From Nostoc favosum CHAB5714 (GTDB lineage Bacteria > Cyanobacteriota > Cyanobacteriia > Cyanobacteriales > Nostocaceae): 64,000 bases of DNA. This document shows positions 20,568 through 28,209 of the stretch, piece after piece. The notes beneath the pieces were generated by a model. The model had not been told where the DNA came from, did not search any database, and was given only the letters and a program-made list of their open reading frames with translations. The position numbers and the translations under genes were made by a program. Position 1 is the stretch's first letter; each line of letters opens with the position of its first letter. The stretch lies in NCBI RefSeq assembly GCF_020829495.1, contig NZ_JAIVFQ010000004.1, positions 87,725 through 151,724 of the forward strand. The letters run 5' to 3'.

Positions 20568-21044
20568 ATGGCACTAATTACCACTGGCAACGGTTTAATG
20601 CGCGATCTGGAAAAATTTGGCGCTCTTGGCGTGTATGTACCTCTGGAAGGGGGTTATGAAGGTCGATATCAGCGCCGACTACGCGCAGCTGGCTATACCA
20701 CCCTCCACATTACCGCCAAGGGGTTGGGCGACATAGCTGCGTATCTCACAAGAATTCATGGAGTCAGACCTCCTCATCTTGGTAAAAAAAGCACTGGTAG
20801 TGGTGCCGCAGTAGGTCATGTGTACTATTTGCCACCAATTATCAATTCTCATCTAGAACAGCTACCACCAAAGTCTAAGGGGCTGGTTTTGTGGATTATT
20901 GAAGGGCATATTCTTTCCAATGAGGAACTTGAGTATTTAACGAATTTGCCTCAGCTAGAACCACGAGTAAGAGTAGTTATTGAGAGGGGTGGCGATCGCG
21001 CCTTCCGTTGGACTTCTCTAGAAAAAACTCTGTTAGCTAGTTAG
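20568..21044 (+). CDS. ndhN: NAD(P)H-quinone oxidoreductase subunit N
   Basis: 158 aa. MALITTGNGLMRDLEKFGAL and YEGRYQRRLRAAGYTTLHIT are NdhN signatures. It is a peripheral-arm subunit of the thylakoid NDH-1 complex found only in cyanobacteria and chloroplasts, acting in cyclic electron flow, respiration and CO2 uptake. No membrane segment is visible, as expected. It is divergent from the ribosomal cluster. Confidence 0.95.
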   Translation: MALITTGNGLMRDLEKFGALGVYVPLEGGYEGRYQRRLRAAGYTTLHITAKGLGDIAAYLTRIHGVRPPHLGKKSTGSGAAVGHVYYLPPIINSHLEQLPPKSKGLVLWIIEGHILSNEELEYLTNLPQLEPRVRVVIERGGDRAFRWTSLEKTLLAS

Positions 21045-21079
21045 TCCTTTGTCGTTAGTCATTAGTCATTTGCTCATGA

Positions 21080-21211
21080 CTAATGACTCACTTCAATCAG
21101 CATTTCAATAATGCTGGGTCGAAAACCACAAGACGCAAATAACCGCCGTGAAGCCTCGTTAGCAATTACTGTATCAAGACGAATTTGTTTGCCGCCCATC
21201 TGATGAAAGCG
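21080..21211 (-). pseudogene. C-terminal remnant of a GNAT-type acetyltransferase
   Basis: The minus strand reads RFHQMGGKQIRLDTVIANEA then SRRLFASCGFRPSIIEMLIE before a TAG. The pattern (variable V, NEASRRLFASCGF) is the acetyl-CoA-binding end of GNAT enzymes. A stop codon lies directly upstream and there is no start, so only about 43 codons remain. Confidence 0.6.
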
Positions 21212-21387
21212 TTAAACAATTACTGGTATAATAAAGCACGCTATTTGATAAATTTTACGCAGTATCAGGAAAAAGTTTTGCAGAAAATTCAACGATTAAA
21301 GTACAGGTTGTAATCAAGGCTTTAACTAATTACGAATTACGTAGCTTGCTTCTCGCCGGAGGCGAGTATTACGAATTACAAATTACT

Positions 21388-22215
21388 TTAATCCTGTTGG
21401 TGAGCGAATTTATAAGCACCCCACAGAGAAAGAGCGATCGCAATCACTAGCAAAATCGGTATGCTGTACCAAGGAAACTGAGACAAAGGTAAATGGGCAG
21501 CTGCACGCAGTCCGATGCTGGCGTAGGTGAGTGGTAACAGGTAAACTACGACTTTGAGGGCAGCTGGTAATGTACCAGGGTCAAAGAAGGTCGCTCCTAA
21601 GAATGACATGGGGATAATTATAAAATTGTTGTAGAGTCCAACTGATTCGAGCGATCGCACACTCAAACCAACAATCACCCCTAACCCAGCAAATACCGAA
21701 CAATTCAGTACTACCAACAATAGAAATAGTGGGTTGAGAAAATTCCAGTTTCCAGTCAACAGCAGCGCTACTAAAATCACCGAACCCGATGTCATCAACC
21801 CCCGCACTACTCCCGCCAGCATTTTTCCGATGTGCAAGGCTAAGGGATGTATAGGAGTTAACAACAATTCCTCGAAGGTTTTGGTAAATAGTCTGTCTCC
21901 ACAAATGGAAAATGTCGTTCCACCAAAGCTAATCGTCATCGACGATAGCGCCACCATCCCCGGTAATATGAATTCCAAATAGTTATTATAGTTACCACTA
22001 ATCCCTGAGCCTGGTTTGATGGAACTACCCAAACCCAAGCCAAAAGCTAAAATGTATATCAGTGGGGATATTAAGCCTGATGCAGCAACTTGTACGATTC
22101 TGACACGTAAATCTAACCAATCTCCCCAAAAAATAGTCAGACTATCAGCTAGAAGGATTTGAAGTTGCGAAGTTTTGAACTTCTTGCTTGAGAATAACGC
22201 TCTTTGAGATGCCAC
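21388..22215 (-). CDS. ABC-2 type transporter permease
   Basis: 275 aa, six predicted membrane spans, with an N-terminal cytoplasmic stretch and the ABC-2 pattern RVRIVQVAASGLISPLIYIL followed by GLGLGSSI. It resembles NodJ/DrrB-type export permeases. No ATP-binding partner is adjacent, so the ATPase must be encoded elsewhere. The substrate cannot be told. A repeat block (CTTCTCGCCGGAGGCGAG, 21350-21367) lies just past its 3' end. Confidence 0.85.
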   Translation of the reverse strand: MASQRALFSSKKFKTSQLQILLADSLTIFWGDWLDLRVRIVQVAASGLISPLIYILAFGLGLGSSIKPGSGISGNYNNYLEFILPGMVALSSMTISFGGTTFSICGDRLFTKTFEELLLTPIHPLALHIGKMLAGVVRGLMTSGSVILVALLLTGNWNFLNPLFLLLVVLNCSVFAGLGVIVGLSVRSLESVGLYNNFIIIPMSFLGATFFDPGTLPAALKVVVYLLPLTYASIGLRAAAHLPLSQFPWYSIPILLVIAIALSLWGAYKFAHQQD

Positions 22216-22776
22216 TTGCTTCTAATTAGTTATTAAAACTTTCTTAAATTTTAAGTTACATTGTTTGACATATCAATTACTAGGGGTAACCAAAATATCT
22301 AAGAAGAATACGAAAAATTAGTCTTGGAAATTTGTAAGCACAGGTTTCCTCCGCTCAGACTTTTCGCAAAATTACAAACAAAAAGCTAGATAATCCAAGC
22401 ATTGTGACTGCACCATTTGTGCAAATTGAATCAAGACTATCTGATAGATATCAAAAATATGCTATAATTAATTAATAAAAAAATATAAAACTTAAAGACA
22501 GTTACTATGTGATTTCCATGTGAAGCAGCATAAAAGTAATAACAATTCCTTAATCGGCAAATAAATAAAAATACTCACCAATTGTTCAAGATGGAAACAA
22601 TAACCGACAAGGTTGAAATTCTGTCCATATATCTAGATAAGTTCCTATTTTTATCATTTAAGAACAATACTGCCCGAAAACTCGCAGACAATTACAGTCA
22701 AGAATAGGCATACTGAAAGAGGGAGAAAACTTTAGACCACTCCCTGCGAAATCGGCGTGAAGGTGATTAAGCAACA
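22216..22776. other. Intergenic region without recognised genes
   Basis: 561 bp of AT-rich DNA between the divergent permease and DUF3172 genes. I see no ORF, no long inverted repeat and no STRR. It presumably contains both promoters. Confidence 0.5.
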
Positions 22777-23316
22777 ATGAGACGTAAACCCACTGGTAAA
22801 TCGGCTACTACTTCTAAACCCTCTATTTTCCAATCCCCTATGTTTAACTTCTTTACCATCGCAATTATGGGAGGGGTGTTGATTTTGGGAATTGGGATTG
22901 GCATTGCTTTTAGTTCGACAACCACGTTGTCCCCATCAAATGTGGCTTCCCGTGAATATATTGATTTGAAAGCACCAAACCCTGAGATTTGTGTGCAGTA
23001 CGGAGCCAGCGCGATGGTGATGGACGCTAGACTGTTCGTCACTCTCAGTCCTTTCAATGTCTATGTTTCCCAGCCCAGTATGCGTCCCGGATGCGTGATC
23101 CGACAAAATAACTGGGCGCTTTTAGAGCAACGTAAGCTGGTGACATCTGATCAGGTAAGAGATTGCAAAAATCGCCTGAACACTTTTGGTTTTACAGGGA
23201 ACTTAGACAGTGAAAAACCTGATATTAGGTGTATATATCAGAATGAAGCTGCTCAAAACTTCTTTGCGAATCAACCAGGAGCAGTTGGAACCCCTCAGGA
23301 AACTGACAGATTTTAG
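22777..23316 (+). CDS. DUF3172-type membrane-anchored protein
   Basis: 179 aa. A basic N-terminus is followed by one transmembrane helix (FFTIAIMGGVLILGIGIGIA, residues about 27-46). The C-terminal domain, probably lumenal or periplasmic, holds four cysteines (in EICVQYG, PGCVIRQ, DCKNRL and RCIYQN). The pattern matches the cyanobacterial DUF3172 family as I remember it; its function is unknown. TGGGCATT repeats follow directly after the stop. Confidence 0.75.
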   Translation: MRRKPTGKSATTSKPSIFQSPMFNFFTIAIMGGVLILGIGIGIAFSSTTTLSPSNVASREYIDLKAPNPEICVQYGASAMVMDARLFVTLSPFNVYVSQPSMRPGCVIRQNNWALLEQRKLVTSDQVRDCKNRLNTFGFTGNLDSEKPDIRCIYQNEAAQNFFANQPGAVGTPQETDRF

Positions 23317-23329
23317 ATTTGGGAATTGG

Positions 23330-23422
23330 GAATGGGGCATTGGGCATTGGGCATTGAAAAGAGGTAGGGGTGCGGGGGGCAGAGGGGAAAACTCTTTTCC
23401 CTTGCTCCCTGCTCCCTACTCC
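23330..23422. repeat. GGGCATT repeats and pyrimidine-rich tract
   Basis: TTGGGCATTGGGCATTG units (23338-23356) and GGGGTGCGGGGGGCAGAGGG lie between convergent genes. The block ends in CTCCCTGCTCCCTACTCCC. Confidence 0.7.
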
Positions 23423-24262
23423 CTATCTATTTTTAGGTAGGGGTTGACCAAACTCGATTACCTGGGGATTGGGAACATTGGGGATTGTTGGAGCTGGAAA
23501 TTCTGACATACCGAAAGGAGGAATGCTATTCAAGTTACCGGGTTGATTTGGGAAAGAAGGAGGGGGAAGAATCAAAGCAGGTTGTTGAGAGGATGTATTA
23601 GGAGTTAGGGGAGGTACGGTTACAAAAGGCTGCCCTGAATTATTAGTAATTGTTGAGGGCAGGTTATTTGATATAGGTGGAACCGTAAGTAAGGGTGCTT
23701 GTAGGTTAGTAGGCGGCTTTTGGGGTGTTTGAGGTTGTTTCTTGGGTGACGGTGGGGAGTTCCCTGGTTTCACGGCAGTAGTTTTACCAGAAATAACTGG
23801 ACGTAATACCCAGCGAGTGGAGTTTTTTCGGGAAACGGGTTGCAGTTGTATCTGTTTGGGATTTAAAACAGCCTCTGGTGCTAAATCTAGGACAATGCGT
23901 GTGTCATTTGCGTTCAGTTGAGAAACACGAATGCTTTTGATTGCTCCAGAATAATTTTGTTGTGTAATAATTTTGCCTAACTTAGTATTCGGTAAATCTA
24001 CAACAAGCCGAGATGGTTGGGCTAGGTAGAAATAACGGGGGGTTGTGCCTGCTGAGAGGGTGATTTCGAGTTGCTGTGTCTTGGGGGAAAAACGCCACTT
24101 TTCTAGCTTTGCCACTGGTGTAGCAGCAGTAGTGCAAGTTTCAAGGGCGATCGCTGCACAAAAGCCTAATAGACTGATGCTAAATAGCTGCTTGCGCCAT
24201 TGGCAAAATTGCCTAGTCTTTAGTCCCTGATCCATTCTTTTTATCTGCTCCATAAAACCCAT
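23423..24262 (-). CDS. AMIN-domain protein with proline-rich C-terminus
   Basis: 279 aa. A hydrophobic segment (about residues 26-45, SISLLGFCAAIALETC) acts as signal or anchor. The AMIN domain spans about 50-150 (KLEKWRFSPKTQQLEITLSA, FYLAQPSRLVVDLPNTKL, GAIKSIRVSQLNANDTRIVL), a peptidoglycan- and secretin-associated fold. The last 120 residues are low-complexity proline/asparagine sequence. It has no amidase domain, so the role is probably cell-wall binding rather than hydrolysis. Confidence 0.85.
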   Translation of the reverse strand: MGFMEQIKRMDQGLKTRQFCQWRKQLFSISLLGFCAAIALETCTTAATPVAKLEKWRFSPKTQQLEITLSAGTTPRYFYLAQPSRLVVDLPNTKLGKIITQQNYSGAIKSIRVSQLNANDTRIVLDLAPEAVLNPKQIQLQPVSRKNSTRWVLRPVISGKTTAVKPGNSPPSPKKQPQTPQKPPTNLQAPLLTVPPISNNLPSTITNNSGQPFVTVPPLTPNTSSQQPALILPPPSFPNQPGNLNSIPPFGMSEFPAPTIPNVPNPQVIEFGQPLPKNR

Positions 24263-24315
24263 ACAATGCGCTCTTCCAATCCCTACTCACCACTCCCCAC
24301 TCCCCACTCCCCAAT

Positions 24316-24807
24316 TCAATTAGCTTTTTGGGGCACAGCAGTAAATTTCAGAGTTTGTGGAATGCCCTTTACGGTTAATTGACCTGTCATATTACCTTTA
24401 TCCACAAGTTGCATTTGAATTGTGACTGAGTTCAGAGGATCATTTTGGGGGCGAGGAATATTACAAAGGATTGATTTACCAACTTTTCCAGATAAATTTA
24501 ACTGTTGATTTCGGAAGATGCCTGCCAGAGAGTGCTTTTCGTCAGTATCGGGGTTAGCGTTTGCCGGTAATACAGAGGCATTTAAGTAAATACCCGATTG
24601 CTGAATCTTTAACGTCAGAGTATCCGATTTTTCACAGTTAGGCAAATTCTCTGACAGTGTTAGACGATACCGACCGTTAATTGGAGGAGGAGCCTTGAGA
24701 TTGTTTTCCCCGTAAACGGTTACAGTTTTAAACAACACTAGCACTGAAGTTATTGCTACTCCGTAAAAAGTTAAAGATTTGAGGTTGAAATGATTCATGA
24801 ATTTCAA
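24316..24807 (-). CDS. Exported hypothetical protein (163 aa)
   Basis: An N-terminal hydrophobic stretch (FYGVAITSVLVLFKTVTVYG, residues about 14-33) looks like a signal peptide. The mature part has two cysteines (NCEKSD, LCNIPRP) and predicted beta strands with TLTLKIQQSG and MTGQLTVKGI. Function is not recognised. It begins inside the end of the USP-like remnant (4-bp overlap), suggesting a former operon with that transporter. Confidence 0.6.
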   Translation of the reverse strand: MKFMNHFNLKSLTFYGVAITSVLVLFKTVTVYGENNLKAPPPINGRYRLTLSENLPNCEKSDTLTLKIQQSGIYLNASVLPANANPDTDEKHSLAGIFRNQQLNLSGKVGKSILCNIPRPQNDPLNSVTIQMQLVDKGNMTGQLTVKGIPQTLKFTAVPQKAN

Positions 24808-25115
24808 CTCCTCAATGTTGGCTCTTGACTACTAACTTCAGGAAGCATAGAGGCAAGGTGAGCGGTGACTTGGCTGTAGCGGCGGGTTATCAGCAAGGAG
24901 GAACGACATTGGATAGCTAGTTGATCTGTATATCTTCCCAAGGTTTGGCGCTCGATACCCCAAGCGCGGCTGGTGCCAGCAATAGTTAGGTCTACACCTT
25001 CTGAGGCTTGAATTACGGCTTGGATTGGTTCTGGGGCTTCAATAATTTTGATTTCAATGCGATCGCGTACACTAGTCGGCAATTGCTCCATCATCGTGTT
25101 TAGTTCGTAATTCAA
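24804..25115 (-). pseudogene. Remnant of a transporter-linked universal-stress-protein-like domain
   Basis: About 100 residues. VDLTIAGTSRAWGIERQTLG and AIQCRSSLLITRRYSQVTAH resemble the C-terminal USP-like tail of cyanobacterial membrane transporters. The frame opens with a TTG just after a stop and has no plausible start or membrane part, so the gene has lost its 5' portion. The exact parent family (amino-acid permease or cation antiporter) is uncertain. Confidence 0.55.
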
Positions 25116-25183
25116 AAACTAGATTTGAAGGGGCTCGAATGAACGGATGGTAAGCACCGGAGAAAACTTTTCGGTCTACTGAC

Positions 25184-25212
25184 GTTAGAGGCAGCCAATG
25201 GCTGCCTCTAAC
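25184..25212. repeat. Perfect 13-bp inverted repeat
   Basis: GTTAGAGGCAGCC, three bases, then GGCTGCCTCTAAC. A strong hairpin lies between the USP-like remnant and the gene at 25340. No T-run follows on either strand. It may be a repeat element marking the deletion junction of the truncated gene. Confidence 0.6.
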
Positions 25213-25339
25213 TCCCCCTCATAATGATTATCATTCCGGAAAAGAGGAATGTTTAGTTGACTGAAAGTTATATCTGATAAGGATCTTGCTGAATTCAATT
25301 CTTATCTTGGCTTGTCAATATTTAGATGCGTTTGCCTTG

Positions 25340-25774
25340 TTACAACCACTCCCCACCCCGGAAACGCCAACGGGGAAAGATAATTCGCATCAGGCTTTGT
25401 GAACTAATAAAAACTGCTAGCCAAACAACGGTATAGTGCAATAAAAAAACTGCTAACGGAAGTTCTTCTTTAGGTAAAGGTATTGGTAAGAAGCCAAACA
25501 GTTTTACTCCACAGAACACAAATACTAATTCCCATATACCAGCTAAGAGTTGATAGGCTGCGGGCCAATCCCTATCCCATCGAAATTTTTGGAGATAGTT
25601 ATAAAGCACATCCCAACCTAAGCCAAAGACGGCGACATAACTAAGTATCCACAAATAAACCGAGTTAGCATTAGAACCAATCAATCCCATTACAAAGGGC
25701 AAAGACACAAGTACGCCCACCGTTGCAAGTAATAATAATCGAGTTTGCCAACGACCAAATAAAGTTGGTGTCAT
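25340..25774 (-). CDS. Hypothetical integral membrane protein (144 aa)
   Basis: About four hydrophobic spans: LLLLATVGVLVSLPFVMGLI, VYLWILSYVAVFGLGW, LLAGIWELVFVFCGVKLFGF and AVFLLHYTVVWLAVFISSQS. Loops carry WDRDWPAAYQ and FPRWRFRGGEW. No family was recognised. It probably lies in the plasma or thylakoid membrane. Confidence 0.6.
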   Translation of the reverse strand: MTPTLFGRWQTRLLLLATVGVLVSLPFVMGLIGSNANSVYLWILSYVAVFGLGWDVLYNYLQKFRWDRDWPAAYQLLAGIWELVFVFCGVKLFGFLPIPLPKEELPLAVFLLHYTVVWLAVFISSQSLMRIIFPRWRFRGGEWL

Positions 25775-25900
25775 AGGAATACTGAATAAAAAATAGGAAA
25801 AAGATGGATTTAAAAATTCAGCACTATTGTAGTGCTTTTTGCAAGGATGGGAGATACGAGAATATTAGGTTAGCCCCAAAGCATCAACAGATTTATCTGA

Positions 25901-26668
25901 TTAGGATGGCTTAAGGTGGTAATCAAATTTAGAATGATAAGTTGCGTTGGCAAAGCCCACCGAAGGTATCGCATCCCAATTGATCACATCTTCTAGCAAA
26001 GCTTGATAACCTAGTGTATTGGGATGAAGACCATCTTCACTCAAGCGTTTAAGTCGCCAATTTTCACCACGTTCCATCCATTGCTCAAAAATATCTAAAT
26101 AGGGAATCTGCCGTTTGGTACAAGCAATTCGAGTTGCTTCTTTGTAACGGTACTGATCGGCATGATTATAGTAAAAACAATCTAAAAATGGCATCTTGGC
26201 TTCATCCACTGGCACCATGCCCACAAATAACACAGGACATAGTTGCTGTGCTAAATCTAGCAGAGAAGCAATTTCCTTTTCAAACAGTGTAAAATCTGTG
26301 TAACTTCGGCCATCGGGACGCGCCAACCGCGCTGAGTCATTCACGCCTACTGATAAAATAATCAAGTCTGGGACACGATTTCGGAGTTCACCCCGGTGGC
26401 GAAATTCAACTTCTAGCCTTTGTGCTACTTGTTGCGTGCGTAGGCGTAGCCCGTCGTAGACATCGCCTCTTACCCCTAAATTATAAAGAACATGACCCGC
26501 ACTATCCGGCAACATCCACCATCGCCGTAGTTGCTCGATCCAGCCTCTTTTTTCCGGATCACCGAATCCATAAATTAAGCTGTCCCCCAGTGCGACAATC
26601 TTCATTGGCTGAAAGTGATTTGGTGGTACAGACAGCTGCATTGAGGAAGAAGCTAGAAATGTGTGCAT
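25901..26668 (-). CDS. GDSL-type esterase/lipase (SGNH hydrolase)
   Basis: Block I is IVALGDSLIYGFG (nucleophile Ser), block III LSVGVND, and block V DGLHPNTLGYQ with the catalytic Asp/His pair. The ATG at 26605 (MKIVALGDSL) puts block I at the N-terminus as usual, while the frame is open to an ATG at 26668. The segment VYDGLRLRT after NLGVRGD is encoded by a dispersed repeat also present at 27137-27166. The reaction is hydrolysis of an ester; substrate unknown. Confidence 0.88.
   Translation of the reverse strand: MHTFLASSSMQLSVPPNHFQPMKIVALGDSLIYGFGDPEKRGWIEQLRRWWMLPDSAGHVLYNLGVRGDVYDGLRLRTQQVAQRLEVEFRHRGELRNRVPDLIILSVGVNDSARLARPDGRSYTDFTLFEKEIASLLDLAQQLCPVLFVGMVPVDEAKMPFLDCFYYNHADQYRYKEATRIACTKRQIPYLDIFEQWMERGENWRLKRLSEDGLHPNTLGYQALLEDVINWDAIPSVGFANATYHSKFDYHLKPS
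26437..26466. repeat. Dispersed 30-bp repeat inside the GDSL gene
   Basis: On the minus strand it begins GCGATGTCTACGACGGGCTA and ends CGCCTACGCA. Near-identical copies occur at 27137-27166 (plus strand), and a shortened form lacking the middle lies at 57740-57759. Here it is in frame and read as protein. Confidence 0.75.
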
Positions 26669-26793
26669 TTAAGAACTATATTTTATATCTTTACAAGATT
26701 CTATACATTTCTATACCATAGATGGCTATGTTTAAAGATCCAAGCATCTATGGTTCTAGTTATTGATATAGTTGCAAGGTTAATATTGCCGCA

Positions 26794-27087
26794 GTTGAGC
26801 CTTTGAGGGTGAACGTTGAGCCTTTGAGGTCGAATGTTGAGCCTTTGAGGTCGAATGTTGAGCCTTTGAGGGTGAATGTTGAGCCTTTGAGGGTGAATGT
26901 TGAGCCTTTGAGGTCGAATGTTGAGCCTTTGAGGGTGAATGTTGAGCCTTTGAGGGTGAATGTTGAGCCTTTGAGGGTGAATGTTGAGCCTTTGAGGGTG
27001 AATGTTGAGCCTTTGAGGGTGAACGTTGAGCCTTTGAGGTAGAATGTTGAGCCTTTGAGGTAGAATGTTGAGCCTTTGAGGGTGAAA
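26794..27087 (+). repeat. 21-bp minisatellite, 14 units
   Basis: Fourteen exact-length 21-bp units share the core GTTGAGCCTTTGAGG. The six variable bases are GTGAAT, TCGAAT, GTGAAC or TAGAAT. Because 21 is a multiple of three, one plus-strand frame stays open as a heptapeptide repeat (VEPLRVN), but TAG variants stop it and there is no start context, so I treat it as non-coding. Variants are interleaved, suggesting unequal exchange. Confidence 0.9.
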
Positions 27088-27136
27088 CTTGCGGTTTAAA
27101 AGCTCAAGTTTGGGGTTTGGTACTGAAAACGTCTAT

Positions 27137-27260
27137 GCGATGTCTACGACGGCCTACGCCTATGCACCATGTTTCATTTTATTTTAGGTATAGGTGAGTA
27201 CTTATACTTTGCCAAATGAGTGTGAGAATCGAACCGCAGAGGCGCAGAGGACGCTGAGGA
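27137..27260 (+). repeat. Two dispersed repeats between the minisatellite and the Uma2 gene
   Basis: 27137-27166 is the GCGATGTCTACGACGG element also inside the GDSL gene. 27231-27260 (GAACCGCAGAGGCGCAGAGG and following bases) is the element that also encodes part of the GH38 protein at 30855-30892. Confidence 0.75.
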
Positions 27261-27284
27261 AGAGAGATGAGGGAGAAAGTAATT

Positions 27285-27860
27285 TTATCTGCCGAAGATT
27301 TCATTGACGGTAATGTTTACATTAGGGAAAGCTTTGATTGATAAACTTTGACCGCTAGTGAATTTTTGCATCAGCTGATATCCTGCGGCTGTTGGTTGTT
27401 GATAAACTTCCACGATTTGCTCGTTAATATCTACTAACCAAACTTCAATTATGTTTGCTTGTGCATATAAAGGAATTTTCTCTTGCCGGTCATACATCAC
27501 AGTCGAATCAGATACTTCAATTAGTAAAAAAATATCCTGGGGTTGGGGGTGTGCTGTGGCGTAGAAATCATCACGGGGTTTAAGTAATGCGACATCTGGC
27601 TGAGGTTCTGAGTTATTGTTCAACGCGACCGGATTTTGAGCAGCAAGTATAACGCGTTTACCCAACAGCTGCACCAACAGATTAACTAGTCTATTTACAC
27701 AAGCAGCGTGTTTTGTCCCAATAGGCGACATCTCAATAATCTCTCCCCGAACCAATTCCACTCGGTCATCCTCTGTGAGAATCCCCGACTCAACCATCTT
27801 ATGATATTGCTCAACTGTGAATTTCCGTCTTAGCAATTGTACAGACATCGCCACCTCCAC
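27285..27860 (-). CDS. Uma2-family (DUF820) restriction-endonuclease-fold protein
   Basis: 191 aa. The PD-(D/E)XK pattern is visible: ELVRGEIIEMSP, QPDVALLKPRDDF, and IEVSDSTVMYDRQEK followed by PLYAQANIIEVWLVD. The family is greatly expanded in filamentous cyanobacteria, and its biological role is unknown. A second, broken member lies at 55881-56109. Confidence 0.85.
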   Translation of the reverse strand: MEVAMSVQLLRRKFTVEQYHKMVESGILTEDDRVELVRGEIIEMSPIGTKHAACVNRLVNLLVQLLGKRVILAAQNPVALNNNSEPQPDVALLKPRDDFYATAHPQPQDIFLLIEVSDSTVMYDRQEKIPLYAQANIIEVWLVDINEQIVEVYQQPTAAGYQLMQKFTSGQSLSIKAFPNVNITVNEIFGR

Positions 27861-27932
27861 TGTTGCCTCATCTTTTAATTATTCTCCAAAATTATCAACT
27901 CACTACCCAAACCACCCACTGCAATCAATTCC

Positions 27933-28022
27933 AGAGGACATCCAACGGAGTTTGAGCAAATCATTCAAGAAAAAAGCCAAAACTTTGTCGGTCGTGAATT
28001 TGTTTTTACGGCTATTAATTGA
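27933..28022 (+). pseudogene. Fragment of an AAA/WD40-type ATPase gene
   Basis: The frame reads RGHPTEFEQIIQEKSQNFVG then REFVFTAIN and a TGA. The phrase NFVGREFVFTAIN is what I recall from just before the ATPase domain of large Nostoc NTPase-WD40 proteins. Both flanks are lost. Confidence 0.45.
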
Positions 28023-28098
28023 AACGCCGTCGCAAAGTCTTGATTTAGCAGATTATCCAAAATAAAATCGGCAAGATATTCAAGCATATATTCAAAGA

Positions 28099-28190
28099 TA
28101 CCTAACCTCCCTTCCCTACGAGGGAAGTGGGAACAAGATTACTCCCCTCCCCGCCAACAGTATCCTTTTAGGAGAGGGTGGGGGTTAGGT
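28099..28190. repeat. Inverted repeat with CCTAACC ends
   Basis: CCTAACCTCCCTTCCC at the left and GGGGGTTAGG at the right can pair, and GAGGGAAG lies in the middle. It lies downstream of the GH38 gene end, so it could act as a terminator structure, but it resembles a dispersed Nostoc repeat. Confidence 0.45.
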
Positions 28191-28209
28191 CTATATTGAC
28201 GCATCCAAG

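Noticed and set aside
25220..25240. Confident FurA binding site
   Set aside because: The palindrome AATGATTATCATT is short and AT-rich and the adjacent gene is a remnant, so it is mentioned only as a possibility.
26803..27042. Protein made of VEPLRVN heptapeptides
   Set aside because: The frame exists only because the repeat unit is 21 bp; there is no ribosome binding site and TAG variants interrupt it.
26794..27087. CRISPR array
   Set aside because: Units are contiguous with no spacers, and no cas genes are near. The same holds for 51584-51835 and the heptamer tracts.
27817..28065. 82-residue plus-strand ORF
   Set aside because: Its second half overlaps, in another frame, a clear fragment of an ATPase gene, and the first half is antisense to Uma2.
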